18,071 bases of DNA from positions 1 to 18,071 of the forward strand of contig DJVR01000058.1 in NCBI GenBank assembly GCA_002441285.1. The letters run 5' to 3'. The notes below the pieces were generated by a model that did no database searches, had not been told where the DNA came from, and saw nothing but the letters and a program-made list of their open reading frames with translations. The translations under genes were made by a program, and so were the position numbers. Every line of letters starts with the position of its first letter. Positions within the stretch are counted from its first letter, which is position 1. Origin of the DNA: Candidatus Atribacteria bacterium UBA6251. Its GTDB lineage: Bacteria > Atribacterota > Phoenicimicrobiia > Phoenicimicrobiales > Phoenicimicrobiaceae. Shown piece after piece: positions 1-7,130 of this stretch.

Positions 1-88
1 CTTTTAAAGTTTAACTAACAATAATTTTATTTTCTATATTTTCTCGCTTCCTATTCTCTCAACTTTTTATATTATAACCCTTAAATTT

Positions 89-1279
89 TTAGATTAAACC
101 TAATTTTTCCCCAGCCCTTTTAAAAATATCTAAGGCTTTATCAATATCTTCAGAAGTATGATTAGTAAGTACATGTGCTCTAAGTCGATTGGTCCCTTTA
201 GGAATTGCGGGGAAGAGAATAGGACAAATAAAGATTCCTTCATTATTAACCTCTCTACATAAATCTAAGGTCTCTTTTTCTTCACCAATTAAAATTGGAA
301 CTATACTGGTTGTACTATACATAGTATTATAACCCATAGCCTTTAAACCTTCTCTAAAATGCTCAATATTCTGTTGTAAATTTTTTATACGTTCAGGCTC
401 ATCTTCAATAACCTCAAAACAAGCAATCGCAGTTGCAGCTGCCACAGGAGGAAGACTTGCTGAAAATATAAAGGGCCTAGAATTATGTTTTAAATAACTG
501 ATTAAATCCTTATCCCCTGCTAAATAACCTCCGATACTGGGAATAGTCTTGCTTAATGTCCCCATATAAATATCCACAGCACCTTTAAGGCCAAAATGTT
601 CTTCTATACCATGTCCAGTCTTTCCTAATACACCTATAGAGTGAGCCTCATCTACCATAACTTTAGCATTATATTTTTTAGCCAAACGAGATATTTCTGG
701 TAAATTAGATATATCCCCATCCATACTATATACTGCGTCAACTATAATTAATTTATTAACATACTTTTCAGAATTGGCTAAAATTTTTTCCAGACTCTGC
801 ATGTCATTATGTATGAATGATTTATGAGTTGCTCCAGAAAGCAGACATCCATCAATTATACTGGCATGATCTAATTTATCAATTATAACTAAATCCCCTC
901 TTTGGCAAAGAGCAGTTATAGCAGCTAAATTAGTTACATAACCGCTGCTATAAGTAACTGCATCCTCCGCTCCTTTAAATTCTGCAATCTTTGCTTCTAA
1001 TTTTTCGTGAACTTTGGTAGTCCCTGCCAACAACCTAACCCCAGCAGCACCAGTTCCATATTTTTCGATAGCCTCAATAGCAGCTTTTTTTATCTTGGGA
1101 TGAGTAATCAGTCCCAAATAATTATAAGAAGCAAACATAATCATTTCTCTGCCATCAATACTTACCCTAGAACCTGATGCTCCGTCAATACTTTTTAGGT
1201 AAAAATAGTTTTGTTCTTTTTTCATTCGACTTAATCTTTGGTTTAATTCTTTTATTTTATCCTCTAATGAAATACTCAT
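89..1279 (-). CDS. alpha-oxoamine synthase (glycine C-acetyltransferase / 8-amino-7-oxononanoate synthase family)
   Basis: A cytosolic PLP enzyme of 396 residues, the usual length for the family that condenses an amino acid with an acyl-CoA (KBL, BioF, serine palmitoyltransferase, ALA synthase). Visible features are the early SYNYLGL segment (residues 51-57), DHAS with His138 expected to stack on PLP, DEAHSIG at 210-216 with the PLP-contacting Asp and His, and GTLSKT at 240-245 with Lys244 as the Schiff-base lysine. The ATG has an AAAGGAG site just upstream. It is the last visible gene of an operon with the gene at 1316-2224 (36-bp gap) and the regulator at 2252-2776. No bioA, bioB or tdh neighbour is present, so amino-acid and acyl substrates cannot be assigned. 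The fold and chemistry are near certain; the specific KBL or BioF name is not. Confidence 0.9.
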   Translation of the reverse strand: MSISLEDKIKELNQRLSRMKKEQNYFYLKSIDGASGSRVSIDGREMIMFASYNYLGLITHPKIKKAAIEAIEKYGTGAAGVRLLAGTTKVHEKLEAKIAEFKGAEDAVTYSSGYVTNLAAITALCQRGDLVIIDKLDHASIIDGCLLSGATHKSFIHNDMQSLEKILANSEKYVNKLIIVDAVYSMDGDISNLPEISRLAKKYNAKVMVDEAHSIGVLGKTGHGIEEHFGLKGAVDIYMGTLSKTIPSIGGYLAGDKDLISYLKHNSRPFIFSASLPPVAAATAIACFEVIEDEPERIKNLQQNIEHFREGLKAMGYNTMYSTTSIVPILIGEEKETLDLCREVNNEGIFICPILFPAIPKGTNRLRAHVLTNHTSEDIDKALDIFKRAGEKLGLI

Positions 1280-1315
1280 CTTCTTCTCCTTTGTTACCAG
1301 TAGTATTTTATTTTA

Positions 1316-2224
1316 TTAATTTAATCTCTCTATCCTGGGCTTAAATTCTAACTTTTCGACCAGCTCCAGATAATCTTCTGCTTTTAATTCTTCCGGATGT
1401 TTTCCAGAGATTGCTACTAAAGTTGCTTGAAAAACATTAGTTCCAAAAGATCTCCCATTTAATTCCGGTGTGGTAGTAATCAAATAACTTGCCCCTCTTT
1501 TTTTTAGATCTTCTACATTTGCTTTAGTTACTGTATTGGTGATAACCACCTTTCCACTCATATCCAGAGGCATATACTGGCTTATCCCCAGGTAATCTCC
1601 AGCAATAATATCTGCTTCCTGAAAGTATTTCACATACTTTAAATTAGATTGTTCCTGTTTTTTACCAGTAGGATACAAGTATTTAATGGGAAGATGTACT
1701 AATAATGGTAGTAATAAGCGTGCTAAAAATCCTACACTCTGGAAGGAATGTAAGGCAATAGGTATATTTAAACAGAAGATCAGGTCTCCAAAAGTCATTT
1801 CACATCCAGCTTCAATTAAACCTTCTGCCATCCCAAATCTATCTACAGTTATAGGAACGAGGGCTTTTTTACCTCTTAAGGTTATATCAGTGTGCTCATC
1901 TATATATTTAACCACCCTTTTTTCCAGGGCATATTTTATACCACTTCCATCTACAATCGGTGTTTTCTTAATGACTCTGATTATTCTTTCTGATTCTTTT
2001 ATAGTATATCTTTTACCCCGAGGGCCGGAATACAAATACAAATCAGTACCTCCCAAGCCAAAGACATCCACTTTTCCATCATATTCCGCAAAGATTTGCA
2101 TCATCTTCTTAACATCTCCATCTGTACCCCTTCGCTCAATTTCTACCTGTTCCCCTAAAACTTCAATTACTACCTTATGGTCCCGAGTGGAAGAGCCTAA
2201 ACTTACCCCTAAAACCTTTTTCAT
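1316..2224 (-). CDS. conserved protein of uncertain function (quinate 5-dehydrogenase-like by family label)
   Basis: A 302-residue soluble protein. I recall homologues in anaerobic Firmicutes being labelled quinate 5-dehydrogenase, but I see neither the classical shikimate dehydrogenase substrate motif nor a clear GxGxxG nucleotide-binding turn, so the label is weak. What can be seen is an N-terminal beta-strand/glycine segment (LGVSLGSSTRDHK), a repeated-glycine stretch (DVFGLGGTDLYLYSGPRGKR), a central hydrophobic segment rich in Leu and Pro (around residues 164-180) and a C-terminal alternating beta/alpha region containing ITNTVTKANVEDLKKRG, which resembles a Rossmann-like half. The ATG has a GAGGAA site. 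It lies 27 bp after the HTH regulator gene and 36 bp before the alpha-oxoamine synthase gene, so the three are probably cotranscribed. Reaction and substrate unknown. Confidence 0.8.
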   Translation of the reverse strand: MKKVLGVSLGSSTRDHKVVIEVLGEQVEIERRGTDGDVKKMMQIFAEYDGKVDVFGLGGTDLYLYSGPRGKRYTIKESERIIRVIKKTPIVDGSGIKYALEKRVVKYIDEHTDITLRGKKALVPITVDRFGMAEGLIEAGCEMTFGDLIFCLNIPIALHSFQSVGFLARLLLPLLVHLPIKYLYPTGKKQEQSNLKYVKYFQEADIIAGDYLGISQYMPLDMSGKVVITNTVTKANVEDLKKRGASYLITTTPELNGRSFGTNVFQATLVAISGKHPEELKAEDYLELVEKLEFKPRIERLN

Positions 2225-2251
2225 TTTTAATTCCTCACTTTTTAATCAAAA

Positions 2252-2776
2252 TTAAACCTTTAATGGTTCAATAATTTCCCTAATCTTTTCTGGATTTACA
2301 TACTTACTCTCCCTTATAGGTGAAGAGCCAATTACTATACCTATCACCTGTACACTAAAAATTCTCTCCACTATCGGTACCCTCATATCTGAACCTAAAA
2401 AGATGATTAGATCAAAATCAGATAGATAAACAATTATTCTCATAACCTCATTAAATAATTCTTCTTTACTTTTTCTCCTCACGAATTCCTGTCGTTCTTC
2501 CTGGTCTAAAAGAAGAATATATTCAATACCTAGATTTTCTCCTAATTGTAGTAACTCCTCTTTATTTTTAATAGGAAACCCGATGAGAGCAATCTTTTTC
2601 CCCTTTCTTATTTCCCCTAAACTTTCCAATCGAGATACAAAAGTTCTCTCTACTCCTAATTTACGAGCTACTTCGAGCTGGGTTATACCTTGATTGCGAA
2701 GTTGTAAAATTTTTTCTATTTCTTTATTTAATTTCTCTTTATTAATAACCTTTTCTCCAATACGAATAAAGCGCAT
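2252..2776 (-). CDS. helix-turn-helix (XRE-like) transcriptional regulator with a C-terminal alpha/beta domain
   Basis: About 174 residues from the ATG at 2776. I prefer this start because AGGAGA (2785-2790) sits at ideal spacing; an upstream TTG at 2824 would start translation inside the predicted -10/operator region. The N-terminal part holds a helix-turn-helix of Cro/XRE type (LRNQGITQLEVARKLGVERTF followed by VSRLESLGEI; quoted here in pieces). The remaining 110 residues form an alternating hydrophobic-strand/helix domain (KKIALIGFPI, YILLLD, DLIIFLGSDMRVP, VIGIVIGSSPI) that I do not recognise; it could sense a ligand. First gene of the operon with 1316-2224 and 89-1279. The palindromes over its transcription start suggest autoregulation. 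DNA binding is confident, effector unknown. Confidence 0.83.
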   Translation of the reverse strand: MRFIRIGEKVINKEKLNKEIEKILQLRNQGITQLEVARKLGVERTFVSRLESLGEIRKGKKIALIGFPIKNKEELLQLGENLGIEYILLLDQEERQEFVRRKSKEELFNEVMRIIVYLSDFDLIIFLGSDMRVPIVERIFSVQVIGIVIGSSPIRESKYVNPEKIREIIEPLKV

Positions 2777-2789
2777 CTGGAAAATCTCC

Positions 2790-2811
2790 TGTACACATTT
2801 ATGTATACATA
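2790..2811. promoter_or_regulatory. operator-like palindromes at the start of the HTH regulator operon
   Basis: A 12-bp perfect palindrome, TATGTATACATA (2800-2811), covers the expected transcription start. It is followed by a related half, TGTACA (2790-2795), that abuts the Shine-Dalgarno sequence. Together they read TGTACA-N6-TGTATACA on the plus strand, two related TGTA..CA elements about one helical turn apart. Binding by the adjacent HTH protein is an inference from position and symmetry. Confidence 0.5.
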
Positions 2812-2812
2812 C

Positions 2813-2841
2813 AATATAGCACAAGGTTTAGTAAATTGCAA
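2813..2841 (-). promoter_or_regulatory. promoter of the HTH regulator operon
   Basis: On the minus strand TTGCAA (-35, 2836-2841) and TATATT (-10, 2813-2818) are separated by exactly 17 bp. Transcription would start near 2806, leaving a leader of about 30 nt before the ATG at 2776. The rest of the gap back to the mnmA stop (2842-2967) is AT-rich and holds only a bulged hairpin (TTTACT/AGTAAA arms) without a U-tract; I see no clear terminator for mnmA there. Confidence 0.7.
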
Positions 2842-2967
2842 TTTATTTTCATTTAAATTTAAATTTTATAATATTTTAAGTATAATTTATGGGGGGATTA
2901 TCCGAAAGGGAAATGGAAAGGATTTACTGCTTTATGCTTCCATAAGTAAAGTATTTTTTATAAATTT

Positions 2968-4035
2968 TTATCCTTTTTCGATGATACCGCCTCCTAATAC
3001 TATATCCTTTTGATAAAAAACTGCGGATTGACCCGGAGTAATAGCTCTTTGTGGTTGATCAAAAACTACTAAAATTCTTTTCTGTCTATCCTGGTTATAA
3101 GGATAAATCATTGCTGGTGAACCCTGGCTATTATATCTTATCTTTACTTCTACTTTTAGGGGTTGAGGGGGTACCACCCCGGAAATAAAATTTAGTTCAC
3201 TGACTAACATTTTATTCTGATAGAGATCTTTCTCTCCTCCTAAGATAATCACGTTCTTCTGATCATCTATCTTAAGAACATATTTCCGACTATCTGCTGA
3301 AATACCCAATCCTCTTCGTTGTCCGATGGTGTAAAAAGGAATGCCTCGGTGTTCACCTAATAATTTTCCTTCCCGATCTATAAATTTTCCTCTTTTTATC
3401 TTTTTCTTAATATATTGTATTAAAAATTCCTGATAATTTTTGTCAGAAATAAAACATATTTCCTGACTTTCTTTTCGATATTGATTTTTAAGTTTATATC
3501 TTTTCGCTATTAAACGAACCTGATCTTTGGTTAATTTCCCCAAAGGAAATAAGACTTTAGATAAAACCGTTTGATTTAAACGATAAAGAAAATATGATTG
3601 ATCTTTGTTTTTATCCAATCCTTTTTTTAAGATAAATTCTTTATTTTCAACTAAATATTCTTTGCCCACATAATGACCAGTAGCCAGGTAATCCGCCTCC
3701 CAAAATTTTATTTTCTCTAATAATAAACCGAATTTAATCTTCCAATTACAAATTACACAAGGATTGGGAGTTCTACCCGAGAGATATTCCTGACAAAAAT
3801 ATTCTACTACCATTTCCTGAAATTCTTTAGTTAAATCTAGAGGTTGCCAGGGAATTTGTAAGTCTTGAGCAATCTTTTCAGCTATTCTTAGGTTCTCTTT
3901 ATTGCCTAATTGATTACTATAAAAAGTTATAGCACCCAATGTATAGCCTTCTTCTTTCAATAAGATAGTAGCAACGGCACTATCTATACCCCCACTAAGG
4001 GCAACTATTACTCTTTTTCCTGGATTATTTGTCAT
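2968..4035 (-). CDS. mnmA: tRNA-specific 2-thiouridylase MnmA
   Basis: Cytosolic enzyme that activates U34 in the anticodon of Lys, Glu and Gln tRNAs with ATP and installs sulfur at position 2 (2-thiouridine). The 355-residue length is normal. The PP-loop SGGIDS is at 14-19, the catalytic pair is Cys93 (in NPCVICN) and Cys194 (in SQEICF), and ATGHY (118-122) and KDQSYFLYRL (144-153) are classic MnmA segments; the C-terminal beta-barrel region follows. The second conserved position of the PP-loop is Ile rather than the common Val, a mild change. The ATG has no strong Shine-Dalgarno; only a weak purine run (AAGTAAAAG) precedes it. It lies 33 bp after the thiouridylase-like gene at 4069-5076, so it is probably the last gene of the Rrf2-led operon. 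No cysteine desulfurase gene is in the window. Confidence 0.96.
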   Translation of the reverse strand: MTNNPGKRVIVALSGGIDSAVATILLKEEGYTLGAITFYSNQLGNKENLRIAEKIAQDLQIPWQPLDLTKEFQEMVVEYFCQEYLSGRTPNPCVICNWKIKFGLLLEKIKFWEADYLATGHYVGKEYLVENKEFILKKGLDKNKDQSYFLYRLNQTVLSKVLFPLGKLTKDQVRLIAKRYKLKNQYRKESQEICFISDKNYQEFLIQYIKKKIKRGKFIDREGKLLGEHRGIPFYTIGQRRGLGISADSRKYVLKIDDQKNVIILGGEKDLYQNKMLVSELNFISGVVPPQPLKVEVKIRYNSQGSPAMIYPYNQDRQKRILVVFDQPQRAITPGQSAVFYQKDIVLGGGIIEKG

Positions 4036-4068
4036 TGCTTTTACTTTATACTTGATGATTTTATATTT

Positions 4069-5076
4069 TTAAATCCTTAATTCTTCCAGTTCTCTCTCTA
4101 AAATCGGTTTCACTTTTATAGTATAAAAATATTGTTTATCCTGATTAAAATAATTAATATAGACTTCTTCTTGTTCCTGTTCTGTCTTATCACAATAGTG
4201 AGCTACAATCTGGCTTGCCTTTAGGATGAAATTGTAGTTATTATCTTTATTTAACAATGCTCTTTTAAGGAGGGCAACCGGACCTTTTAAATTCCTGGCT
4301 CGTAAGATTAAATCTTCTTTTTGAACAAAAGTAAGTAATTTCTCATTCTCTTTCTGGTTTCTTCCCACTACCAGTTTGAGGTTTTTTTCTAATCTAAAAT
4401 GTCTACCCAATTTTAGTAATTCTATTTCTTCCAAAGAAAAATTTTCTTGCTGGAATAAGTCTTTCAATCTCCTGGCAAACCCCGGCTCAGTTAATTTACA
4501 ACCACCAGCAGGAGAAGGATATTCCATTATCTTCATTTCCTTAGCTAATTCCAGCTGCCTTTTTCTGCTTCGACCAGAAATATCCAATAATTCTTCTCTT
4601 CTCACCCAACCTTTTTGTTCTGGTAATGTTTCAGGCATTAATCGGGCAGATAAAGGTCTTAAAACTCTATTCTCTAATCCCGCTTCTCTTTCAATTACTA
4701 TCAGACTGTTCCTATTTTGTGACATCGGTCTTTCTCCCAGAACCTCTCCAGTAATTAAAAATAAAGCTCCTTTTTTATGCATTATTTCTTTAGCTTTTTT
4801 ATACATCAATAGATGACAGTCAATACAGGGATTCATATTTTTTCCAAAACCATAAGCAGGATTCTGGATGATCTTTAATAAATCATTAGTAATATCAATA
4901 ATTTCTATTTCTATCCCTAATTCTTGATGGTTTAAAGAATTTCTTTCCAAACTAAAAAAAGGGGTTTTAAAGTTAACCCCTATTACTTTTATCCCCTGGG
5001 CTTGCATAAGCTTTATCGCTAAAATACTGTCCAGTCCTCCAGAATATAAAGCGATAGCTTTTAATCTATCTTTCAT
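4069..5076 (-). CDS. PP-loop (ThiI/MnmA-like) sulfurtransferase with an NFACT-R-like C-terminal domain
   Basis: A 335-residue protein with a PP-loop ATP pyrophosphatase core: YSGGLDS at 11-17, a CxxC-type pair Cys84/Cys87 (NPCIDC) and a later Cys193 in PAGGCKLTE. The cysteine layout parallels MnmA, in which one cysteine carries the persulfide and the other attacks it. The tail from about residue 225 contains VGRNQKENEKLL and LRARNLKGPVALL, which resemble the RNA-binding NFACT-R (DUF814-type) domain; NFACT-R fusions to ThiI-like enzymes have been described in comparative-genomic work. I infer a tRNA thiolation or related sulfur-transfer role, with unknown target nucleoside. The start ATG overlaps the Rrf2 gene end by 11 bp (translational coupling) and mnmA follows after 33 bp. 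It lacks the THUMP domain of true ThiI. Confidence 0.82.
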   Translation of the reverse strand: MKDRLKAIALYSGGLDSILAIKLMQAQGIKVIGVNFKTPFFSLERNSLNHQELGIEIEIIDITNDLLKIIQNPAYGFGKNMNPCIDCHLLMYKKAKEIMHKKGALFLITGEVLGERPMSQNRNSLIVIEREAGLENRVLRPLSARLMPETLPEQKGWVRREELLDISGRSRKRQLELAKEMKIMEYPSPAGGCKLTEPGFARRLKDLFQQENFSLEEIELLKLGRHFRLEKNLKLVVGRNQKENEKLLTFVQKEDLILRARNLKGPVALLKRALLNKDNNYNFILKASQIVAHYCDKTEQEQEEVYINYFNQDKQYFYTIKVKPILERELEELRI

Positions 5077-5533
5077 CTACTTTAATTCCCTTTTCTTCTA
5101 AAATTGAATTACATAGATCCATTAAAGATTTTTTTTCTAATATCTGGTTTATAGCAATGGTAAGCTCTTCCCACAAAGATTTAGCAATACAATTATCTAC
5201 CTTGGTACATTTTTCTCTTGCTTTACTCTTAATATGAACCTGTTGATAAACACAAGCTGAGATAAAGATAGGTCCTTCTACCGCTCTGATTATATCAGCA
5301 GCGCTAATCTGTTCAGCTTTTTGGGCTAACAAATAACCGCCTTCTACTCCCCGAACACTTTTTACCAGTTGAGCTTTCTTTAATTTATTAAATAATTGTT
5401 CTAGATAAGTAAGAGAGATATCCTGCCGAAGGGATATTTCTCTTAGAGATATGGGGTTGGTTTTATTACCTTGCAATTTGGTTAACTCAATCATTGCTCT
5501 AAGAGCGTACCTTCCACGAGTTGATAATTTCAT
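5066..5533 (-). CDS. Rrf2/IscR-family transcriptional regulator
   Basis: A 155-residue winged-helix DNA-binding protein. It opens with MKLSTRGRYALRAMIEL, the hallmark Rrf2 start, followed by the recognition region SLTYLEQLFNKLKKA and the wing VKSVRGVEGGYLLA (59-70). Cys94, Cys109 and Cys115 fall where IscR holds its [2Fe-2S] ligands, with Cys141 extra; spacing between the first two is wider than in E. coli IscR. I infer a sensor of Fe-S status or of sulfur supply. It leads the operon with the PP-loop sulfurtransferase and mnmA, which makes sulfur-transfer genes its likely targets. The ATG has an AGAGGAG site and a near-consensus promoter lies upstream. A CymR-like role in cysteine metabolism is the main alternative. 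Confidence 0.92.
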   Translation of the reverse strand: MKLSTRGRYALRAMIELTKLQGNKTNPISLREISLRQDISLTYLEQLFNKLKKAQLVKSVRGVEGGYLLAQKAEQISAADIIRAVEGPIFISACVYQQVHIKSKAREKCTKVDNCIAKSLWEELTIAINQILEKKSLMDLCNSILEEKGIKVDER

Positions 5534-5582
5534 CTTCTCCTCTTAATTCTTATTTTTTTTTATTTCTTTATATTTTAAAAGT

Positions 5583-5611
5583 ATTATAGTATTTATGAGT
5601 AATATTGTCAA
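5583..5611 (-). promoter_or_regulatory. near-consensus sigma-A promoter of the Rrf2 operon
   Basis: TTGACA (-35, 5606-5611) and TATAAT (-10, 5583-5588) are both exact consensus hexamers with 17-bp spacing, so transcription should start near 5576, about 42 nt before the ATG. A 10-bp palindrome, ATATCGATAT (5626-5635), lies 15 bp upstream of the -35 box. A perfect promoter in front of an Rrf2 gene fits a repressor-controlled, otherwise strong transcript. The rest of the 5534-5825 gap is A/T-rich with no other gene visible. Confidence 0.82.
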
Positions 5612-5762
5612 CATTTAAGAAGTAGATATCGATATTCATTCTAATCAAATCATATATGTATTTCTTCACTCACCCAAAAAGTAAAAATTCCAAAAAAATA
5701 AAAACAAAAAAGAATAAAAAATATGAGGCATTTTGATATTACTTCTTTAAATTCGATTTTTA

Positions 5763-5805
5763 AAATAGAAAAGGGTAGAGTATGTTACTCTACCCTTTTC
5801 TATTT
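5763..5805 (-). terminator. intrinsic terminator after the ferredoxin gene
   Basis: Perfect 20-bp inverted repeat (5763-5782 and 5786-5805) with a 3-base loop. The stem has a GGGTAGAG/CTCTACCC core and the minus-strand transcript ends in a T-rich run (CCCTTTTCTATTTT). It starts about 20 bp beyond the ferredoxin stop codon and isolates that gene from the Rrf2 promoter. The stem is flanked by A/T tracts on both sides, so it could act in either direction. Confidence 0.85.
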
Positions 5806-5825
5806 GGTATTATTTTCTATATTCC

Positions 5826-6011
5826 TTATTCTAAAGTAATAGCTTCTACAGGGCAACCATCGGCTGCTTCCTGGCAACAATCCACTAAATCATCGGATAT
5901 TTTATTTACCTTTACCGTAGCTACCCCATCAACAATCTCGAATACATCAGGACAAGTATCTTCACAAAGCCCGCATCCAGTGCATAAGTCTTTGTCTACG
6001 ATGGCTTTCAT
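5826..6011 (-). CDS. single-cluster [4Fe-4S] ferredoxin
   Basis: A 61-residue low-potential electron carrier of the cytosol. Cys10, Cys13 and Cys16 (CTGCGLC) plus Cys53 (in CPVEAI) would ligate one [4Fe-4S] cluster. Cys20 and Cys45/46 remain and could form the disulfide known from single-cluster ferredoxins such as those of Desulfovibrio gigas and Thermotoga. An AAGGAGG site precedes the ATG. The 171-bp gap to RNase Z upstream has no convincing promoter (only TTGGGT/TATCAT-like hexamers with 16-bp spacing), so expression from the tungsten operon remains possible. Tungsten aldehyde oxidoreductases pass electrons to ferredoxin, which would fit the neighbourhood, but such a small ferredoxin has many possible partners. 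Confidence 0.93.
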   Translation of the reverse strand: MKAIVDKDLCTGCGLCEDTCPDVFEIVDGVATVKVNKISDDLVDCCQEAADGCPVEAITLE

Positions 6012-6182
6012 TGAAATTTTCCTCCTTTTTTTGTTAATTTTTTCCTTTTTATTTTTTATGGTAATTGATATAAACTTCTTGGGTCAGAATACTGATCTTT
6101 ATGATAAAACAATAATAGATTAACCCAAAAACTGAAATATTGCAAGTCATTTTTTTTAAGTATTTAATCATAAAGCGAAGGT

Positions 6183-7130
6183 TTAAATTGAGAATTCCAT
6201 TAAATCCCTTGCCAGGAAAGTATCTTTAAAAATCTCCTGGGCTTCCTTTAATAAATCTTCCTCCTTTACTTCTCCTTTATTTCGTGAGTTATATCGAGAG
6301 CTTATATGAGTTAAAATTAGCTCTTTTACTCCAGCCTCTCTTGCAATTTTAGCTGCCAGTACTGGAGTAGAATGAAAATTTTTTTGAGCTAAATCCTCTT
6401 CTTTTTGAGAAAAAGTTGCTTCATGGATAAGTAAATCTGCTCCTTGTGCAAAATTTACCAACTCTTGAGAATAATAAGTATCTCCACAGATTACTATCTT
6501 TCTTTTCTGCGCGAATTTCTCAATGAAATCTTTTCCTTCCAGTACTCTTCCATCTGGCAAACATACTCTATCTTCATTTTTTAGGGCTCTATACACTGGA
6601 CCAGGAGGTATATTTAATTGTCTAGCTTTTTCTATCAAAAAATGTTTCCTTTCTTTTTTTTCTTCTACGGCATAAGCAAAAGATTTAACATTATGAAATA
6701 ATTTGAGATATCGAACCAAAAATTTTTCTTCTTCATAGATTATCCCCTGGGTAGAGTCAGCAGGAATGGTTTTAATTTCTATAGGATAAGGAAAATAGGT
6801 TCTGGTTATATCTTGAATCAAGTTTAAGTAGTCTTCTACAATCTCCGGTCCAAATATCTGTAACTTGTTTGCTTCTTTTCCTCCTTGCAATCCTCGAGAA
6901 GCAAGTAAACCAGGAAGACCAAAGGTATGATCGCCATGTATATGGGTAATAAAAATCTTTTCTATACGCGATAATTTTAAGGCAGCTTTCTGTAATTGTT
7001 GTTGTGTGCCTTCTCCACAATCAAATAACCAGATTTTATTTTTCTCCTTAAAAATCAGGGCAAGAGCCGAGACATTACGCTCTAGGGTGGGCATCCCTGA
7101 ACCGGTCCCTAAAAATATTATTTTCAACAA
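6183..7130 (-). CDS. rnz: ribonuclease Z (tRNA 3'-end processing)
   Basis: A metallo-beta-lactamase-fold endonuclease of 315 residues (usual length about 305-320) that removes 3' trailers from tRNA precursors lacking encoded CCA. It starts LKIIFLGTGSGMPT, carries the zinc motif HIHGDHTFGLPG (83-94) and the conserved CGDT and HEATF segments, and ends with LTHISSRY, whose His completes the metal site. The start is TTG at 7130 or 7127; the TTG overlaps the MogA stop (TGTTGA) and uses an AGGTGATT ribosome site inside mogA, so translation is coupled to the cofactor operon. The link to molybdopterin genes is probably only operon packing. Confidence 0.95.
   Translation of the reverse strand: MLKIIFLGTGSGMPTLERNVSALALIFKEKNKIWLFDCGEGTQQQLQKAALKLSRIEKIFITHIHGDHTFGLPGLLASRGLQGGKEANKLQIFGPEIVEDYLNLIQDITRTYFPYPIEIKTIPADSTQGIIYEEEKFLVRYLKLFHNVKSFAYAVEEKKERKHFLIEKARQLNIPPGPVYRALKNEDRVCLPDGRVLEGKDFIEKFAQKRKIVICGDTYYSQELVNFAQGADLLIHEATFSQKEEDLAQKNFHSTPVLAAKIAREAGVKELILTHISSRYNSRNKGEVKEEDLLKEAQEIFKDTFLARDLMEFSI

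Noticed and set aside
1686..2255. Plus-strand reading frame of 189 codons
   Set aside because: It lies opposite the conserved 302-residue gene, has no ribosome site, and its composition (Ser/Pro/Thr-rich) is typical of an antisense shadow. The other plus-strand frames (for example 4376-4816, 5782-6123, 7281-7526, 11992-12345) were dropped for the same reason.
2777..2824. N-terminal extension of the HTH regulator from TTG at 2824
   Set aside because: It would begin inside the promoter -10/+1 region and read through the operator palindrome; ATG 2776 has a well-spaced AGGAGA.
2842..2967. Bulged hairpin with TTTACT/AGTAAA arms as the mnmA terminator
   Set aside because: AT-rich arms, a 4-base bulge and no following U-run make it too weak to call.
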